Of a DNA stretch of 64,000 bases, positions 46,822 to 59,012 are shown piece by piece. This stretch comes from Adiantum capillus-veneris (lineage: Eukaryota > Streptophyta > Polypodiopsida > Polypodiales > Pteridaceae). The position numbers were made by a program, and so were the translations under genes. The notes under the pieces are model-generated. The model worked only from the letters and a program-made list of their open reading frames with translations. It searched no databases and was not told the DNA's origin. The DNA lies in contig CM043958.1 in the NCBI GenBank assembly GCA_014529385.2, positions 92,100,435-92,164,434 of the forward strand. The letters run 5' to 3'. Every line of letters starts with the position of its first letter. Positions within the stretch are counted from its first letter, which is position 1.

Positions 46822-48524
46822 CCGCCAGCGTTGAGGGCCCTTCTGCAACAGGATCTCCTCCTAAGAGACTAGATCGGCCAACGATCTCTCTTCTGGAAGC
46901 TAGCGCTAGCAGTTCTGCAACATTCCATCGCAAAAAGTGCAGATTTTCAGCATGGAGTTTTTCACCAGGCAGCGTTTTTGCAGATGAGGCCAACGTTTTG
47001 GCTTTGCGTCGCAGATCTGCATCTTCTACCAAAAGCACCCCCCTCCTCTGCAACAATTCGCACCAAAAACGCACCATATCTGCCTAGCGTTTTTAGGCCA
47101 GATCTGCGTTTTTTTGGGACAGCTTGCGTTTTTGGAACCTTGCTGCGTTTTTCAGTGGTTCCTGCATTTTCTGAAAACGCTAAGCCCTTGTACCTTGCGG
47201 GAGCGGCCTACACCTGTCTGGACTCTATTCCCTCGCCTGGACCCTACAAATCTTGCCTATCTTACCCGGCTCAGCATCTGGTGTGTTGCCAGCGACAAAT
47301 CCTCTCCATCTCCGTCAGATTTCAGCCCTGCTGTCTTCTCTGTTTTCAGCCCACCTAGGGTTGTGACATTGATTCCCCACCCTCCCCACACCCTCTGCAC
47401 CACTCTGGACAATGGCGGGAGCATACGAGCACGCTGAAAATCGCTGGACAGCAGCATTTTCATCACCTTGCAGTTGCGTTTCTTGGGTGGACAGCAGCCT
47501 CTTGGCTTGTGTTTTTTACAGAGGATAAAGTTACCTCCTGCCCGCCATCCGGTGGTGGTCCATGCGGTCTCTCAATATTGTTGCAGTACACGGTATCTAC
47601 GACATCGGCTTGATCATCTACGGGCATACCATCCTTGGGAGATCCATTCATTCCAGCCATCATTCGGCGGTTGCGCACTCCAGAGGGGGTGGTGACTTGT
47701 GGTTTGCTATGGACACACCTATGCAATCATCAGAGGAGTTCACATGAGATATGGCCATGCTCATGGCATATGGGATTCCGACATTCTCAGAGAAGACACC
47801 ACCATCTTGGATGGATAGACACTTACCACTTGACCTTGACACGTCACATCACTTGCTTACACAAGAGCATCTACATGGACTTAGGGGGAGGATCTTGAAT
47901 CTCTTCTTGGACAGGTTCATTGCTTGGATCTACAGACTGGAGTGGGACTTCAGTGCTTTGGACTCTCTTGTACAGTTTACCCCCGAGATGCGGGAGATCA
48001 GGCATCATTACGCGACTACATTCGGAGTCACCCGGAGTTTGGTTGGATGGTAGTGCAGTTGCTCTTCTACAATCCTGATCATTTGGATTGCTACCTTTAG
48101 AGTTGCTTACACTCACCCCCTCGGTAACCTTACAACAGACTTATCCCCCGACCTGGGCAGTAGGCCACTCCCAGCTCGTTTACATTGAGAGCCACACAGA
48201 GTTGCGGTTTGGTGGCGGTGTTGGCGCGGATTTTGTTTTGGTGGACACCGAGGATTGGATTCAGGAGATACAGACAAGCCCGCACAGAGAGATTGGTCTC
48301 GCCTTTCCTCTTCTCAGAGGATCTCTCAGCCTGGCTTCCCTTCTTCATACACGATGATTACAGTGCAGATAGCTTGGTTTGACCACACCTCTTCTCAGAG
48401 GTCCTGCACAGCACAGACTGTTGAGTCTGGCTTTCCCCTCATCTTGGATTACCCTACCTACTAACAGGACACCATCCGGTGGTGGTCCATGCGGTCTATC
48501 GTGACTGCCGTAAGCTTACGGTAG
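46822..48524 (+). other. E5 internal region, left part
   Basis: No recognisable protein. GCGTTTTT or its complement AAAAACGC recurs about eight times between 46965 and 47185. A direct repeat of CATCCGGTGGTGGTCCATGC occurs at about 47547 and 48471. It ends at the GGTAG target duplication of E4 (48520-48524). Confidence 0.7.
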
Positions 48525-49089
48525 TGTAGCGCGGATAGTGTGTCGTGCTCTCTACAATGGGTGCTCCTCGGTGCAATGTGCGTGACAATCTCACTCAAAA
48601 CAGACTGAAAACAAAGGAACAATAGACAACAACTGAGCTCACAGAGACACAACAGCAGACCACAACATATGACTCGACTATCTCAAAGAATTGATACAGA
48701 CTCTAGCGTGGCAGCACACTCAGCTCCAGCCCAGGACTCACAAGTACGATGGGGTGTCGAGGCTCAGATGTGCAGGGATAGTGAAGACATGCTATGTGTA
48801 TAGACTCGCTACTCAAAACGACGACGCTCGACCATATATTTGGAAGATGATCCGATGACCCAACAGCTACTACTCATATGTACAACCATAAAGAGCCACC
48901 AACGGCTCATAAATGTCAGCCATCTAAATCTATCCCCAAACTGAGTGGTGGTGACCTGGCCACGATGTCCACTAGACCACCGTCCGTATCCCCTGCCACG
49001 TGTCACTGCAGTCCAGTGTGAGCCAGCCTTGGCCAATTGTACTAACTGTGTGTCCTGTGAAAGTGACACTGACACTGTAGCCTGCTACA
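48525..49089 (-). repeat. E4 3' LTR
   Basis: TGTAGCGCGGATAGTGTGTC... to ...GTAGCCTGCTACA, 565 bp. Confidence 0.92.
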
Positions 49090-49241
49090 GGTTACCCGCC
49101 ACAAGACCGCTCACCGTCTCGGTGAGAGAAACAACTGAAACTGCTAATCGACCACAAAGAAACCTCTACTGCCCATCATTGTCATTTAAAAAACTGCCCA
49201 GTCACCCAAGAGAGAGATTAGGCGCCGCACCACCCGAAGTA

Positions 49242-51327
49242 TCAGTCTCTGAAGGTGGAGCCATCAAATCGATGGTGGGGCCCTGCTGTATGTGAGCTCT
49301 CCTGTCCGTAATTGGGCCACCTGGGAAGGGACCAGCCACCTCTGCTAGGCAGAGGGTAGCACTTGTCCTGTAGTGTACTGAGGACGTCGAGTAACACAGC
49401 CATGGCGGTGTGCTCCAGCAATACCGTCGTAGCAAGTAACGTTCTGCATCTGAGGCAATGGTGATGACTGAAACCCATGAGGATACTGTTGATTGTAGTA
49501 CTGAACTGGAGTCTATGGGTAGAGTAGAGTCCCATAAATTGCTGAGAAGGACCCGTTGCTGCATTTTGCATTGGTGTAACTGCTCCAGTCCATCCATACC
49601 CCATACCCATCATCGTAGGTTGGGTTGTCCTATTTTCATGTAAGAGCAGTTCTCTAAATCCTTGTACCTGAGTTTGAAGGTCATTAATCACTTGAGACTT
49701 TAACTTCAAGGCCTCTTGGAGTGTAAAAATAGTAGCATCCCGATTGGCGATGGCGCTCTCAGCGACTCGCAGAGATCCCTCCATAGCTACGTAAGTAGTT
49801 GCATGACGTTGGTGTGTAGCTGCCAACCGCTCTGCTCCAAGCTCAATGGTGGCAATGGCTTGCCTGGACTGCTACAGTATATCCTCAGATAGCCAAAAAA
49901 GTGATGTAGAGTCTGACACTGTGGATGGTCCTGTAACAGTGTCAGGCGGAAGAGAGCTGGCAAGAGGTACAACTGGTGGCATTGGGGTGGCAAGTGGCAC
50001 TGCTCGTGGTGGTGGATGGGAGCATGCCTCTCTGGCGGAGTAGAGACGGTGGGAGTGGTGGCAACAGGACTAGGCATAGGAGAAGAAGCAACTCCCACTG
50101 GGGCTTGGGAGCTAGTCACCGTGGTAGGAGTAAAAATAGCAGTAGTAGAGAGAGGAACACACACTGTAGAAGCCATAGCTGTGACATGGATAGTGTTATC
50201 TGCAGCACCTGAACTTACCATCGAACCAGTAGCCTAAGTATGCGAGGAACGTCGAACGGGTTGCTTCACTCGAAGCTGCAGGCTTTCCAAAACTGGCAGT
50301 GACATTAAAGATTCTATTGTGTCCTTCACTACCTTTGCCCTCTTTTTCTTAGGCTTCCCAGGTAGATCCATTGTCTGTTCAATAACTTTCCCTTTTGCCT
50401 TAGAGCTTTTACGCCGCATATCTGCATCCACATCCATGGGACTAACAGGTATGTTAATGACCAAGGCCAACATGGGAGCTGCAAAGCATTGAAAACTAGA
50501 TTGCACAGATTGCACCTGAGCTCTGAATCGTTTTGCCCGCGACTGTAAAGAGGTAAATAGAATTTGATGAAAGCCACAGGGGATGGTGTGGATGAGGCAG
50601 TATAGGCCTTCGCAATGCGAGAATATAGTAGGTCACATCTACCCTTGATTACTTTAGCAGCTCTAATTAAAAAGTAATACTTGAAAATGGCCCAAAGCTT
50701 TTTATTTCTTGCATAGTCAGCATGACTAGTACTAAGTAGCTCTTTGCATGCCTCAATGGTCGCATCTTTCGAAAGTTCTGAATAGGTTCTCGTAGCCGGT
50801 TTTACTACAGGAAAGGTTGTCATCCCCAAAACGTGACCAATGCGTGTAGCAGTCAGTGGGTGCCCTCTTACTTTGGGAAAAAGCTTGAGAACCTCATGCA
50901 CCATATCCATGGGAACATCATAAGGCAGATCGGCCTCTACTAATGCTGACAGACCTAGCGTATGTAGTTGATCTTTTGATAAAACTTCTCGAAGAGACGG
51001 ATGAGGCTGCTGCAGATGGAAGTTCAAAGTGAATTTGGTTTGAGTTTTGGAAGAAGAAGGCCGAGGAATTTGATGGCTGAGCACCTGCGTGATTGCCTTC
51101 TTCTTTTTCTTTTTCACATCACCTTCCTGTCGGCTAGAAGACTCTGAGTCCGAGTCAGAGGCAAAGCCGGAGTCATACGCTTTATAACTCGCATCACTGT
51201 GATCGGTGGAGGACAGATCGGTGAGGCCATGGCTAGAAGTTTCCACATCTTCTTCTTTTGTAGAACTTCTAGATGTTTCAATGGGTCTCTGGCGAGACTT
51301 CCTAGCCTTCTTGCTTGTACCCGCCAT
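49242..51327 (-). pseudogene. E4 extra ORF downstream of integrase, function unknown
   Basis: Begins at ATG 51327 (MAGTSKKARKSRQRP). Visible parts in order: a Ser/Asp-rich acidic stretch, a KKKKKK run, a folded-looking middle (LREVLSKDQLHTLGLSALVE ... AIFKYYFLIRAAKVIKGR), then after a shift near 50500 a nuclear-signal-like KPKKKRAKVV. A Pro/Thr/Ser-rich linker follows, then after further shifts a coiled-coil-like stretch (TLQEALKLKSQVINDLQTQV) and a Gly/Tyr/Gln-rich tail. It sits where Athila-type elements carry an env-like ORF, but I see no signal peptide or membrane segment. I do not recognise the family. Confidence 0.65.
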
Positions 51328-51489
51328 AGTGGATTGTTCTTGGCCTCTGCTTGAACACGTTGCTGTGTTCCTCAAGCTCGCGTAAAACTGAAAAGGGCCT
51401 GGTTGAAAATCGTGAAAGCACTTGTTCTTCTTTGAAATTGGCCTAGTTGAAAATCGTGGAAAGCTGCAACCGGATGGGATAGCTTGTAG

Positions 51490-52400
51490 GAGGGGCAAGG
51501 GGATGGGGTTAGGGTAGGGGCGATAGCAGAGAGGACGAGGATAGCCGCTAGGGGGATTAGGGTAAGGACGACAAGTATTAGATAGGAGGCGAGATTGGAA
51601 AATCGGATAGGGGCGAGTAGGAGATTGGAGGTAGGGCCGAGAGAATTAGAGGGCAGGGGCTGGTGGATTGGTGACGGTTGAGAAAATTAGAAGGTAGGGG
51701 CGAGGAATTAGAGTGGAGGGCGAGGGGGAGGTGGTTAGGGGGGAGGGGGAATTTGATAGGTAGGGGGGAGGGAGATTGGTGAGAAGCTAGGGGAAGGTGG
51801 TTACGGGCGAGGGGGAATTTTATGGGTAGGGGCGAGAGGAGGTGCTTAGGGCAAGGGGGTAATGTTGGGTAGGGGCGAGGGGAGGTGGTTAGGGGCGAGG
51901 GGGATTTTACAGGGTAGGGGCGAATGGGTTTAGGGTAGGGGCGAGGGATTTGTGGTGAGGGGCGAGAGGGAGAGGTTGGGTAGGGCGAGGGGATTGGTGA
52001 GTAGGGGCGAGGGGGTAATTTAGAGGGTAGGGGCGGGGGGGTTTAGGGTAGGGGCGAGGGGGGTTTTTTAGAGGATAGGGACGAGGAGGGGTCTAGAGGG
52101 TAGGGGCGAGGGGGGGTGTTGTAGAGGGTGGGGGCGAGGGAGTATAGGGTAGGGGCAAGGGGGATTTTTTAGAGTGTAGGGGCGAGGGGGATTTTAGAGG
52201 GTAGGGGCGAGGGCAGTAGAGGGTAGGGGCGAGGGGGTGTGGTGAGGGGCGAGGGGGAGTTGGTTAGGGTAGGGGCGAGGGCAGTAGAGGGTAGGGCAAG
52301 GGGGAGGTTTTTAGTGGGTAGGGACGAGAGGGGGTTTAGAGGGTAGGGACGAGGGAGAATTAGTAAGTAGGGGCGAGGGAGAAATTAGATGGAATTGGAG
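51490..52400. repeat. G-rich minisatellite (GGGTAGGGGCGAGGGG)n in E4
   Basis: About 900 bp of irregular tandem units built from GTAGGGGCGAGGGG with variable spacers (T-rich or AGAGG). Runs of three or more G occur every few bases, so the plus strand (antisense of E4) could form many G-quadruplexes. It separates the pol region from the extra ORF. Confidence 0.93.
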
Positions 52401-53139
52401 GGTAGGGTGATTAGCAGCAAAGTAAGGAAGATATATATAATATAGTGCACCAGAGAGATAGGAGAGAATTGAAGTTGTAATGTGAAGGAGAGAAAGGAAA
52501 AAGGGAGATAATAGAAGTTGTAAAGTGTTGCCAGCATAAAAATTTGCATGCTTCCTATAACTAGGATCTGGCAATCCGAAAGGCTAGAGCAACCATTCCC
52601 AGCTTCTAGCAAACTTGAATGTAAGTGTAAGAGCGAGGGGAAGAGCAATGAACTAGTAAAGCAGCAGTGAAGCTACGAAAGAGGTCGCACCAGAAAGGCA
52701 AGGAACTAGACGTGTGTGTGTGAGAGCTTACCACAAGAGAGAGGGGAAGGGAGATACAGCGGAGCAGGTTTGAACGTGTTAGGAATAATACCATAATCAA
52801 AGATCTATCGATGAGAGCTGAAACTGGGACCTTCAACAAATCCATGAGGAGAGAGAGGCAGTAGAAACAAACAGAGCAATAACCTTGGATCATAGCAGGA
52901 CTCCAAAAAGCCCAATTCTATCAATGAGAGGAGAGTAGAATTGATGCACTCAGTCAAACGAGGAGAATTTTAAAGATAACAACGATTACAACTGAGATGC
53001 GACTGACATGAGGAAGACTTGAAAATAGGGAAATGGGAAAGCCGGAGAGAGCTGAGGACGGGACAATCATAAGGTGGTTGGTGGGATGGATAAAATGCCC
53101 AGATTTCTAAAGAGTCGGGGAAGTGAGTGATAGCACTTA
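52401..53139 (-). other. E4 spacer between integrase and minisatellite
   Basis: No protein recognised. It follows the integrase end (VNGSRIK near 53150). Short open frames on the minus strand look like chance. A splice acceptor for the extra ORF could be here but cannot be told by eye. Confidence 0.6.
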
Positions 53140-54247
53140 ATTCTTGATCCATTTACTAGTGGCAAAGGAACGCCTGCCAGAGTGACTAACTGGACAGTCC
53201 CCCTATGGCAAAATCTCTTGTACCATGAATGGCCCTTGCCAAGCTGGGACCAGCTTCTTAGCTTTTTTCAGATACTTCGCTTGACAGAGTAGCACCAGGG
53301 AACCCTGCATTATATTCGGCGATCATACCACGCTTTGCGACGAAGTTGTTCGGCTTGGAGAGCATGTGAAGCTAACATCCTGCTTTCTTCTAACGTTGAG
53401 AGACGAGAGAGGTTTGCGGAAGCAATCCCCGCTGTGACGCGAACACTTCCCACCCTTGCTGAACCTGAGTTGAACTCATATGGTGCAATTGCTTCTAGAC
53501 CGAAAGCTAGCTGGAAGGGGGTGTAGTTAGTGGTTGCCTTGAATGAGGTGCGATAAGCCCAAACTATGTCGAGGATAGCCTGAGCCCAAGACGTTGGATA
53601 CAGGTGACAAGCTTTCCTGAGAAGCGTGATTAGCACTTTGTTAGTGCTCTCAGCTTGCCCATTTGCTCTAGGATAGTAAGAGGCAAGATTTGTGATGCTT
53701 GTAGTTCGTGAGGAGTGTGGAGATCAGGTCGTTGACGAAATGACTACCTCAAGCACTGGTGATTTCCAGAGGGCACCCAAACCTGCAAAAAATATTTTCA
53801 TATAAAAAATTTTGCGACAGTAGCGGTTGTACAGTCAATGGTAGCCACCACTTCGTCCCACTTTGTTGCATAATCCGTTGCTACCAAGAGATACTTACGA
53901 TTGCCAGGTTGAGCTGGTGGAGTAACTGGACAAACAAAGTCCAAGCCCCATCGCTCAAAGGGCAACCACGCCATAGATACCTGCAAAGGGCGATTGGATT
54001 GCTTGCTAGGCTTGGGCGCACATCGCTGACAGACATCACAAATCTTGACATGAGCAATAGCATCTTTAAATATATAGGGCCACCATAAGCCAGTTTGTAA
54101 AATTTTTTGCACCGTGATATGACCAGGGTAGTGGCCACCTGTAGGACCACTGTGTGCATCCTCGAGAATATTGTCTACTTCATGAGGGGAGACGCACCTG
54201 CGCAGCACACCATCTGGCCCAGATTTGTAGAGTTGTCCGCCAATCAA
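53140..54247 (-). pseudogene. E4 integrase
   Basis: The N-terminal zinc-binding part is GHYPGHITVQKILQTGLWWP followed by CDVCQRCA. The catalytic core begins ERWGLDFVCPV (first Asp) and has GCPLEITS next to the second Asp, which is lost in a stop (TSA-stop-GSHF). The Glu region reads YPRANGQAEST in a shifted frame. Then AYRTSFKATTNYTPFQLAFG and the C-terminal GPFMVQEILP and GTVQLVTLAGVPLPLVNGSR. At least three disruptions. It would have inserted E4-type cDNA; E3 presumably used the same enzyme. Confidence 0.88.
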
Positions 54248-54256
54248 AGAGAAAGG

Positions 54257-55991
54257 TCAAGACTTCAATAAGAGTCTTCGTTTTTGCAAGGGAGAAGCAT
54301 TCTCAGGATATAGGCCAGTAGAGAGCAAATGTAACACATCTCCATACCATTCTGGGGTCGTGTTGACCTTAAAGAGATGACTATCAGGAAAGTCATCATC
54401 AACCCTAGTATTGGGCTCACCTGTATGTATGCGAGATAGATGGTCGGCCATGACGTGCCGCTTGCCTGGACTATGAACTACTTCAAAATCGAACTCCTGG
54501 AATATCAGTAGCCACCTCCAGACTCTCCCTGCAACTTGGGGTTTATTCAGAAGATATCGTAGCGCATGATGATCCGTGATGATAGTGAAGTGAACTCCTA
54601 ACAAGTAATGACGAAACTTTTGTAAAGAATACACCATAGCCAAACCTTCCCTTTCTGTGGTGCTGTAGTTGCGCTCTGCTTTGGTGAGCAGGCAACTTGC
54701 ATAGTGAACAAGGCAATCCAGGTTGTACTCCTTACTAGGCTGAGTGAGCACAGCACCCACAGCCAGTTGACTGGCATCAGTATACACATGAAAAGGGAGA
54801 GACCAATCTGGAGCAACTAAAATAGGTGCTTCAGTGAGGCGTTTTTTGAGGTATGCAAATGGTTCAGCCTCAGGTTTTGACCATTGAGAGGGTACAGTAG
54901 CACTAGTCAGCCGAGTCAATGGTTGAGCCACCTATGCATACATTCGTATAAACCTGCGATGATAGCCTGTGTGGCCTACAAAGCTCTGAACACCTTTCGG
55001 ATTGATGGGAGGTGGTAACTTCAGGATTGCCACGATCTTCTTTGGGTCAGGTGCTAAACCTTTGGCAGAAACCACATGGCCTAAAAGTGTGCCCTCAGTG
55101 ACCAAAAAGTGACATTTGTTAGGATTGAGCTTTAGTCGTCAAAAAATCGTCCATGAAGATGCGAAGATGATCCGTAAGTAAAGGACAGAATATAAGATAT
55201 ACTGCTCAATTGAAGGAAGGTGGAGCGTTTTTCAATCCAAACGACATCCTGGTGTAGATAAAAATACCCCAAGGAGTCACAAAGGCCGTTTTAAGTTGAT
55301 TACCTGGATGGATGCCCAACTGATTGTATCCACTAAACCCATCCATAAAACTGTACAATACATGCCCTGCTACATCTTCGAGCACAAGCTCAGTGAAAGG
55401 TGTGGGAAAACCATATGGGATAGTTACCTTGTTCAGAGCGCGGTAATCTACGCACACACGGATTTTATTTGACTGCTTAGGGCTATCACCATGGGTGATA
55501 ACCACTCAGATTGCTTCACAGGTACAATGATCCCGTGCCTCTTGCATTTTTTCGAGCTCTGACTTAACAGACTCTGCATACTTTGGGTTGAGCTTGTAAG
55601 CTCGGCCTCTGACAAGCTTAGCCCCTTCAACCAGAGGGATAGTGTGGACACCCAATTTTGGTGGGATCCCTTCCAAATCCTTGTAGAACCAAGCAAAAAC
55701 ATCTTTAAAAGAGTGTATAAAAGAAACTACCTGATCAAGTAATGCGGGATGCTCCCATAACCAAGCTGCTAAGAGGACGTGCTGAGGGTTGTCACGGTCG
55801 CCCAGGTTGATTGTTTTGACCGGGTCAGGAGGTGTAACTGTGGAAGGTACTTGAGAAGTTGAGAAGTGAGCTGCCTCTTGGAGCTTCGAGACATCATGGG
55901 CTGGTGTTTGATCGATTGGAAACTCTGCATACTCTTCTTGTAACCATCCTGGTGGAAGCTCATCAAAGGGTAAATCTTCAGACACAGACAT
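54257..55991 (-). pseudogene. E4 reverse transcriptase and RNase H
   Basis: RT: FAWFYKDLEGIPPKLGVHTI, CVDYRALNKVTIPYGFPTPF, FMDGFSGYNQLGIHPGNQLK, TAFVTPWGIFIYTRMSFGLK and, after a shift, the catalytic box FMDDF near 55145-55160. RNase H: FHVYTDASQLAVGAVLTQ, TEREGLAMVYSLQKFRHYLL, FTIITDHHALRYLL and MADHLSRI (54931-54257). Stops near 55504 and 54935 and a shift after 55205 break the frame. Confidence 0.9.
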
Positions 55992-56132
55992 AGCAGAGTG
56001 CTTTTGAGGGGGCGGGACGTCCGACCTGGGAGATGTTAGAGGAAGGGGGGAATCATTGGCGAGTTCATGCAGAGGAGATTTCTTCCCCCTTCAGTGATGT
56101 GTTATAGGTTCACCAAGGCCGACGGCTTCCAT

Positions 56133-57060
56133 CTAAGGAACACTTGAATCATGGGAATCAGGGACTAACACACTTACTTCTTCGACTGGCACACTTTCTA
56201 CTGTAGGGCTTGGGACACTGGTGTCCGCCTGAGGAGCTGGGAGAGAGAGTGTCACCGGCATGGGTGGGGTTTGAATAGAGACCACATAGCATGGCATCGA
56301 GTTGGTAGCTTCCAACCACTTCAACAAGTCTTCGTCGGACCCGTCAGATTGGATGAGCTGCTCAGGGTCGAGGTTGGACTCTACTGACAATGAGTTGTGA
56401 TGAACCACTGGATCCATACCTCCTTCGAGCTGAATTGGTTGCATGGGGGAGCCAGGAGTATGTATCCACATGGCGTCGTTTCCCCGATCATGAAGTGCCT
56501 TAGTATGCCGCAACCATGGTCTACCAATAAGCAAAGGAAATCCTCCCTCCACCTGAGGAAGACTGACCACCACAAAATCCAAGTTAAATGTGAAGTCTTG
56601 TACCTTCAGAGGCACCCTCTCTACTATGCCCACAGGGTAGACTATCCTCTAGTCCACCAATGTAACAGTGAATGGAGCAGGGCGTGTAGGCTGCAGACCT
56701 AAGGCCAACATAGTAAATCCGGGCATCAAATTGATCCCAGATCCACCATCCACTATGACGCCTGAGAAATGATGCCCAAGAATACACAGTGAGACGAGGA
56801 CTTTTGTAGTCAGTGAGGGGAGCAGCTGGATAAGAAATCATATAGGACTCCAAGGGCTGCACAGGTAGGTGCCTGCCACTAGGCCCTGCACCAGGATACA
56901 GAGACTGGATGATGGAAAGGGTGTCACTTCGAAAATTTGCATCAAGTCGAAGCATGTCATACAGTGACACTTGCTGAAAGGTGTTTTTCAAGATAGACTC
57001 TGCTGTAGGCTTCTCTCTTTTGATCAGATCTTGCTCCGTTACCTTAAGCTTCTGCAAGTC
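56133..57060 (-). pseudogene. E4 protease region
   Basis: In a shifted frame near 56760-56720 the sequence reads VIVDGGSGINLMPG, the aspartic-protease active site in the form DGGS usual for plant non-chromoviral gypsy elements. FPLLIGRPWLRHTKA downstream corresponds to the second conserved protease block (ILGRPWL). A Pro/Val-rich linker to RT follows. One stop at about 56634 and a frame shift. Confidence 0.8.
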
Positions 57061-57069
57061 CTCTCTGCT

Positions 57070-58650
57070 TCCATGAAAGCACCATCAATATCTGATAGAA
57101 GAGAGGTAGGTTGGCACTTGGTACTACCTGTTGGTTTGTCAGCTACTAAGGGAGTTTGACTCACTTGTGGGACTGGGGACAAAAAAATTGGACCGCCAGG
57201 GAGGCTGAGACCAAGAGCAGCTCTCTTTGCCCCATGTAAGCACACCAGCCGACTCTTCCACCTCATCCAACCCATCTCGAGAGGCAACTACAAGAGTGGA
57301 AGGCGCCCCGGGGCCTGTGGAATGGTGCTTATTGTGATGAGGTTAACCTTTGGGAATGTAAACTCCTGTTGGTTCTGGCTTGTGCTTGCAGATGTGGATG
57401 CACGTTGTTTTGGGCAGTCCTTACTATAGTGATCCTTAGCTTCAAGACAGTGTCGACCCTTCTGGCAACGGACATTTGCTATGATAATGTCCATACTCCC
57501 CGCACCTGTGGTACAAAATTGGCCTATTTGAGGGGCAAGATGGTCTCAATCCTTGCTGCATGGGACCGGATACTGACGTGTAGAAGCTTTGGGGAACTGA
57601 AGGAGTACTAGCATGATAAAAGCTGGGGGATGCAAAGTTGTTGTGCATACCTTGCATAGGAGGTGTTGTCAGCAGAGGTGGCATCGGGTTTTGATGGCCA
57701 TAGGGTGAAACCATGTTGGATGCAGGTGCTAGCCCTGGTTGGAGAGAAGGACCTAGACTTTGTTGTATTTGTCGTAATCTCTTGATATAGTAGCAATCCT
57801 TGTCTTCATGCCCAGACTTTTCACAAAAGTGGCAATAAGCCCGAAGGGGACAAGTCCTGTGGAGGATGTCCTGGAGTGCAACACGAGTTGCACCATACCA
57901 TAGCTTTCGTCTCCTGCTGAGACCGAAGCTCTTCTAGCTCTCTCTTGATTTGATCCAAAGCCTCAAGATGAGGTGGTTTCTCCTGTCTAAGAGAGATTGA
58001 TTTCTCTTCTTGAAGAGCACCTTGTAGTTTTAGGGCTTCAAGTTCTCTACGCAAAGAAGTCAATGGATCAGCAGGAGTTTCCGAAAACACAGAGGGAGTC
58101 TCTATGTGAAGGGAGGTGGTGAACAGCTTCCTAGCCCCCTCTATCCTAGTAGCAGTTGCGACGAACTCCTCCAGAGTGGCCTCGGGTCGGAGACTCTCTT
58201 GGAGTTTTTGCTAAGAAGTTTTGGAAAGAGCCTTCTCCACCCACTTCTTAACCATAAATTCACCGGGTTGCTGGGGAAGCTTAGCAACCAGAGACTTGGT
58301 TTTAGTCATAAGTTCTGCAAAAGGCTCCTCTGGCTGGAGCACCATATTGGCCAACTCATCCAAAACCTTTTCCTAGTAGTCACCTGGCCTAAATGCTGCA
58401 CAGAACTGTTGTCTTAAGGCTGCCCAAGTTGCAAAATGGTTCTCTGCAAACTGACTGTACCATTTGTATGCTAAGCCATCCAAGGTAGATGGAAAGAGTA
58501 CCAAATAAGTATCTTCTCTATTAAGACCACGAACCCTACAGAGAGATACAAACCTCCTTGCATGGTCGTCAGCATCTTCTAAAGAGAGTCCTTTGAAGGT
58601 AGGAAACTTGATGTTTACCTTGGCCAAGACACTAGCCAATGCCTCCATGG
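57070..58650 (-). pseudogene. E4 gag
   Basis: Same protein as E3 gag: KFPTFKGLSLEDADDHARRF, LAYKWYSQF, QFCAAFRPGDY, then the knuckles CHFCEKSGHEDKDC (about 57825), RCGEYGHYHSKC and CLEAKDHYSKDC, and LLSDIDGAF before the protease. Compared with E3, about 180 bp encoding the N-terminal Ser/Pro-rich part are deleted just upstream of MEALASVLAK (58648). Confidence 0.85.
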
Positions 58651-59012
58651 CCTCTTGCTCATGAGTCGCTTTGACGCTCGAATGACCGCCTTGTATGTGT
58701 CATGCAGCGACCACCAATCCAACCAAGCTTTGGGCAAGAAGACCTTTTACTAGCTGAAGACACGTCTAGACTTTACTAGACCCAGGCTGGACCAGGGACG
58801 AGGAGGGACGAGACCTGGACGAGAGCTAATTGGACCAGGGCTAGAGAGGACCAAACCAGTTGGACCAGGCGAGAGAGGACCAGACCAGAAGGCTACACAG
58901 TGCAAGGCAAAGTAGGCAAAGCTAGATAAAAACCAACTAGCTTCAAGATGTACCTCGACACAGAGTGAGACTTCAGTTGAGGTCCCACTGTGATCGCCAA
59001 AATGAGAGCACC

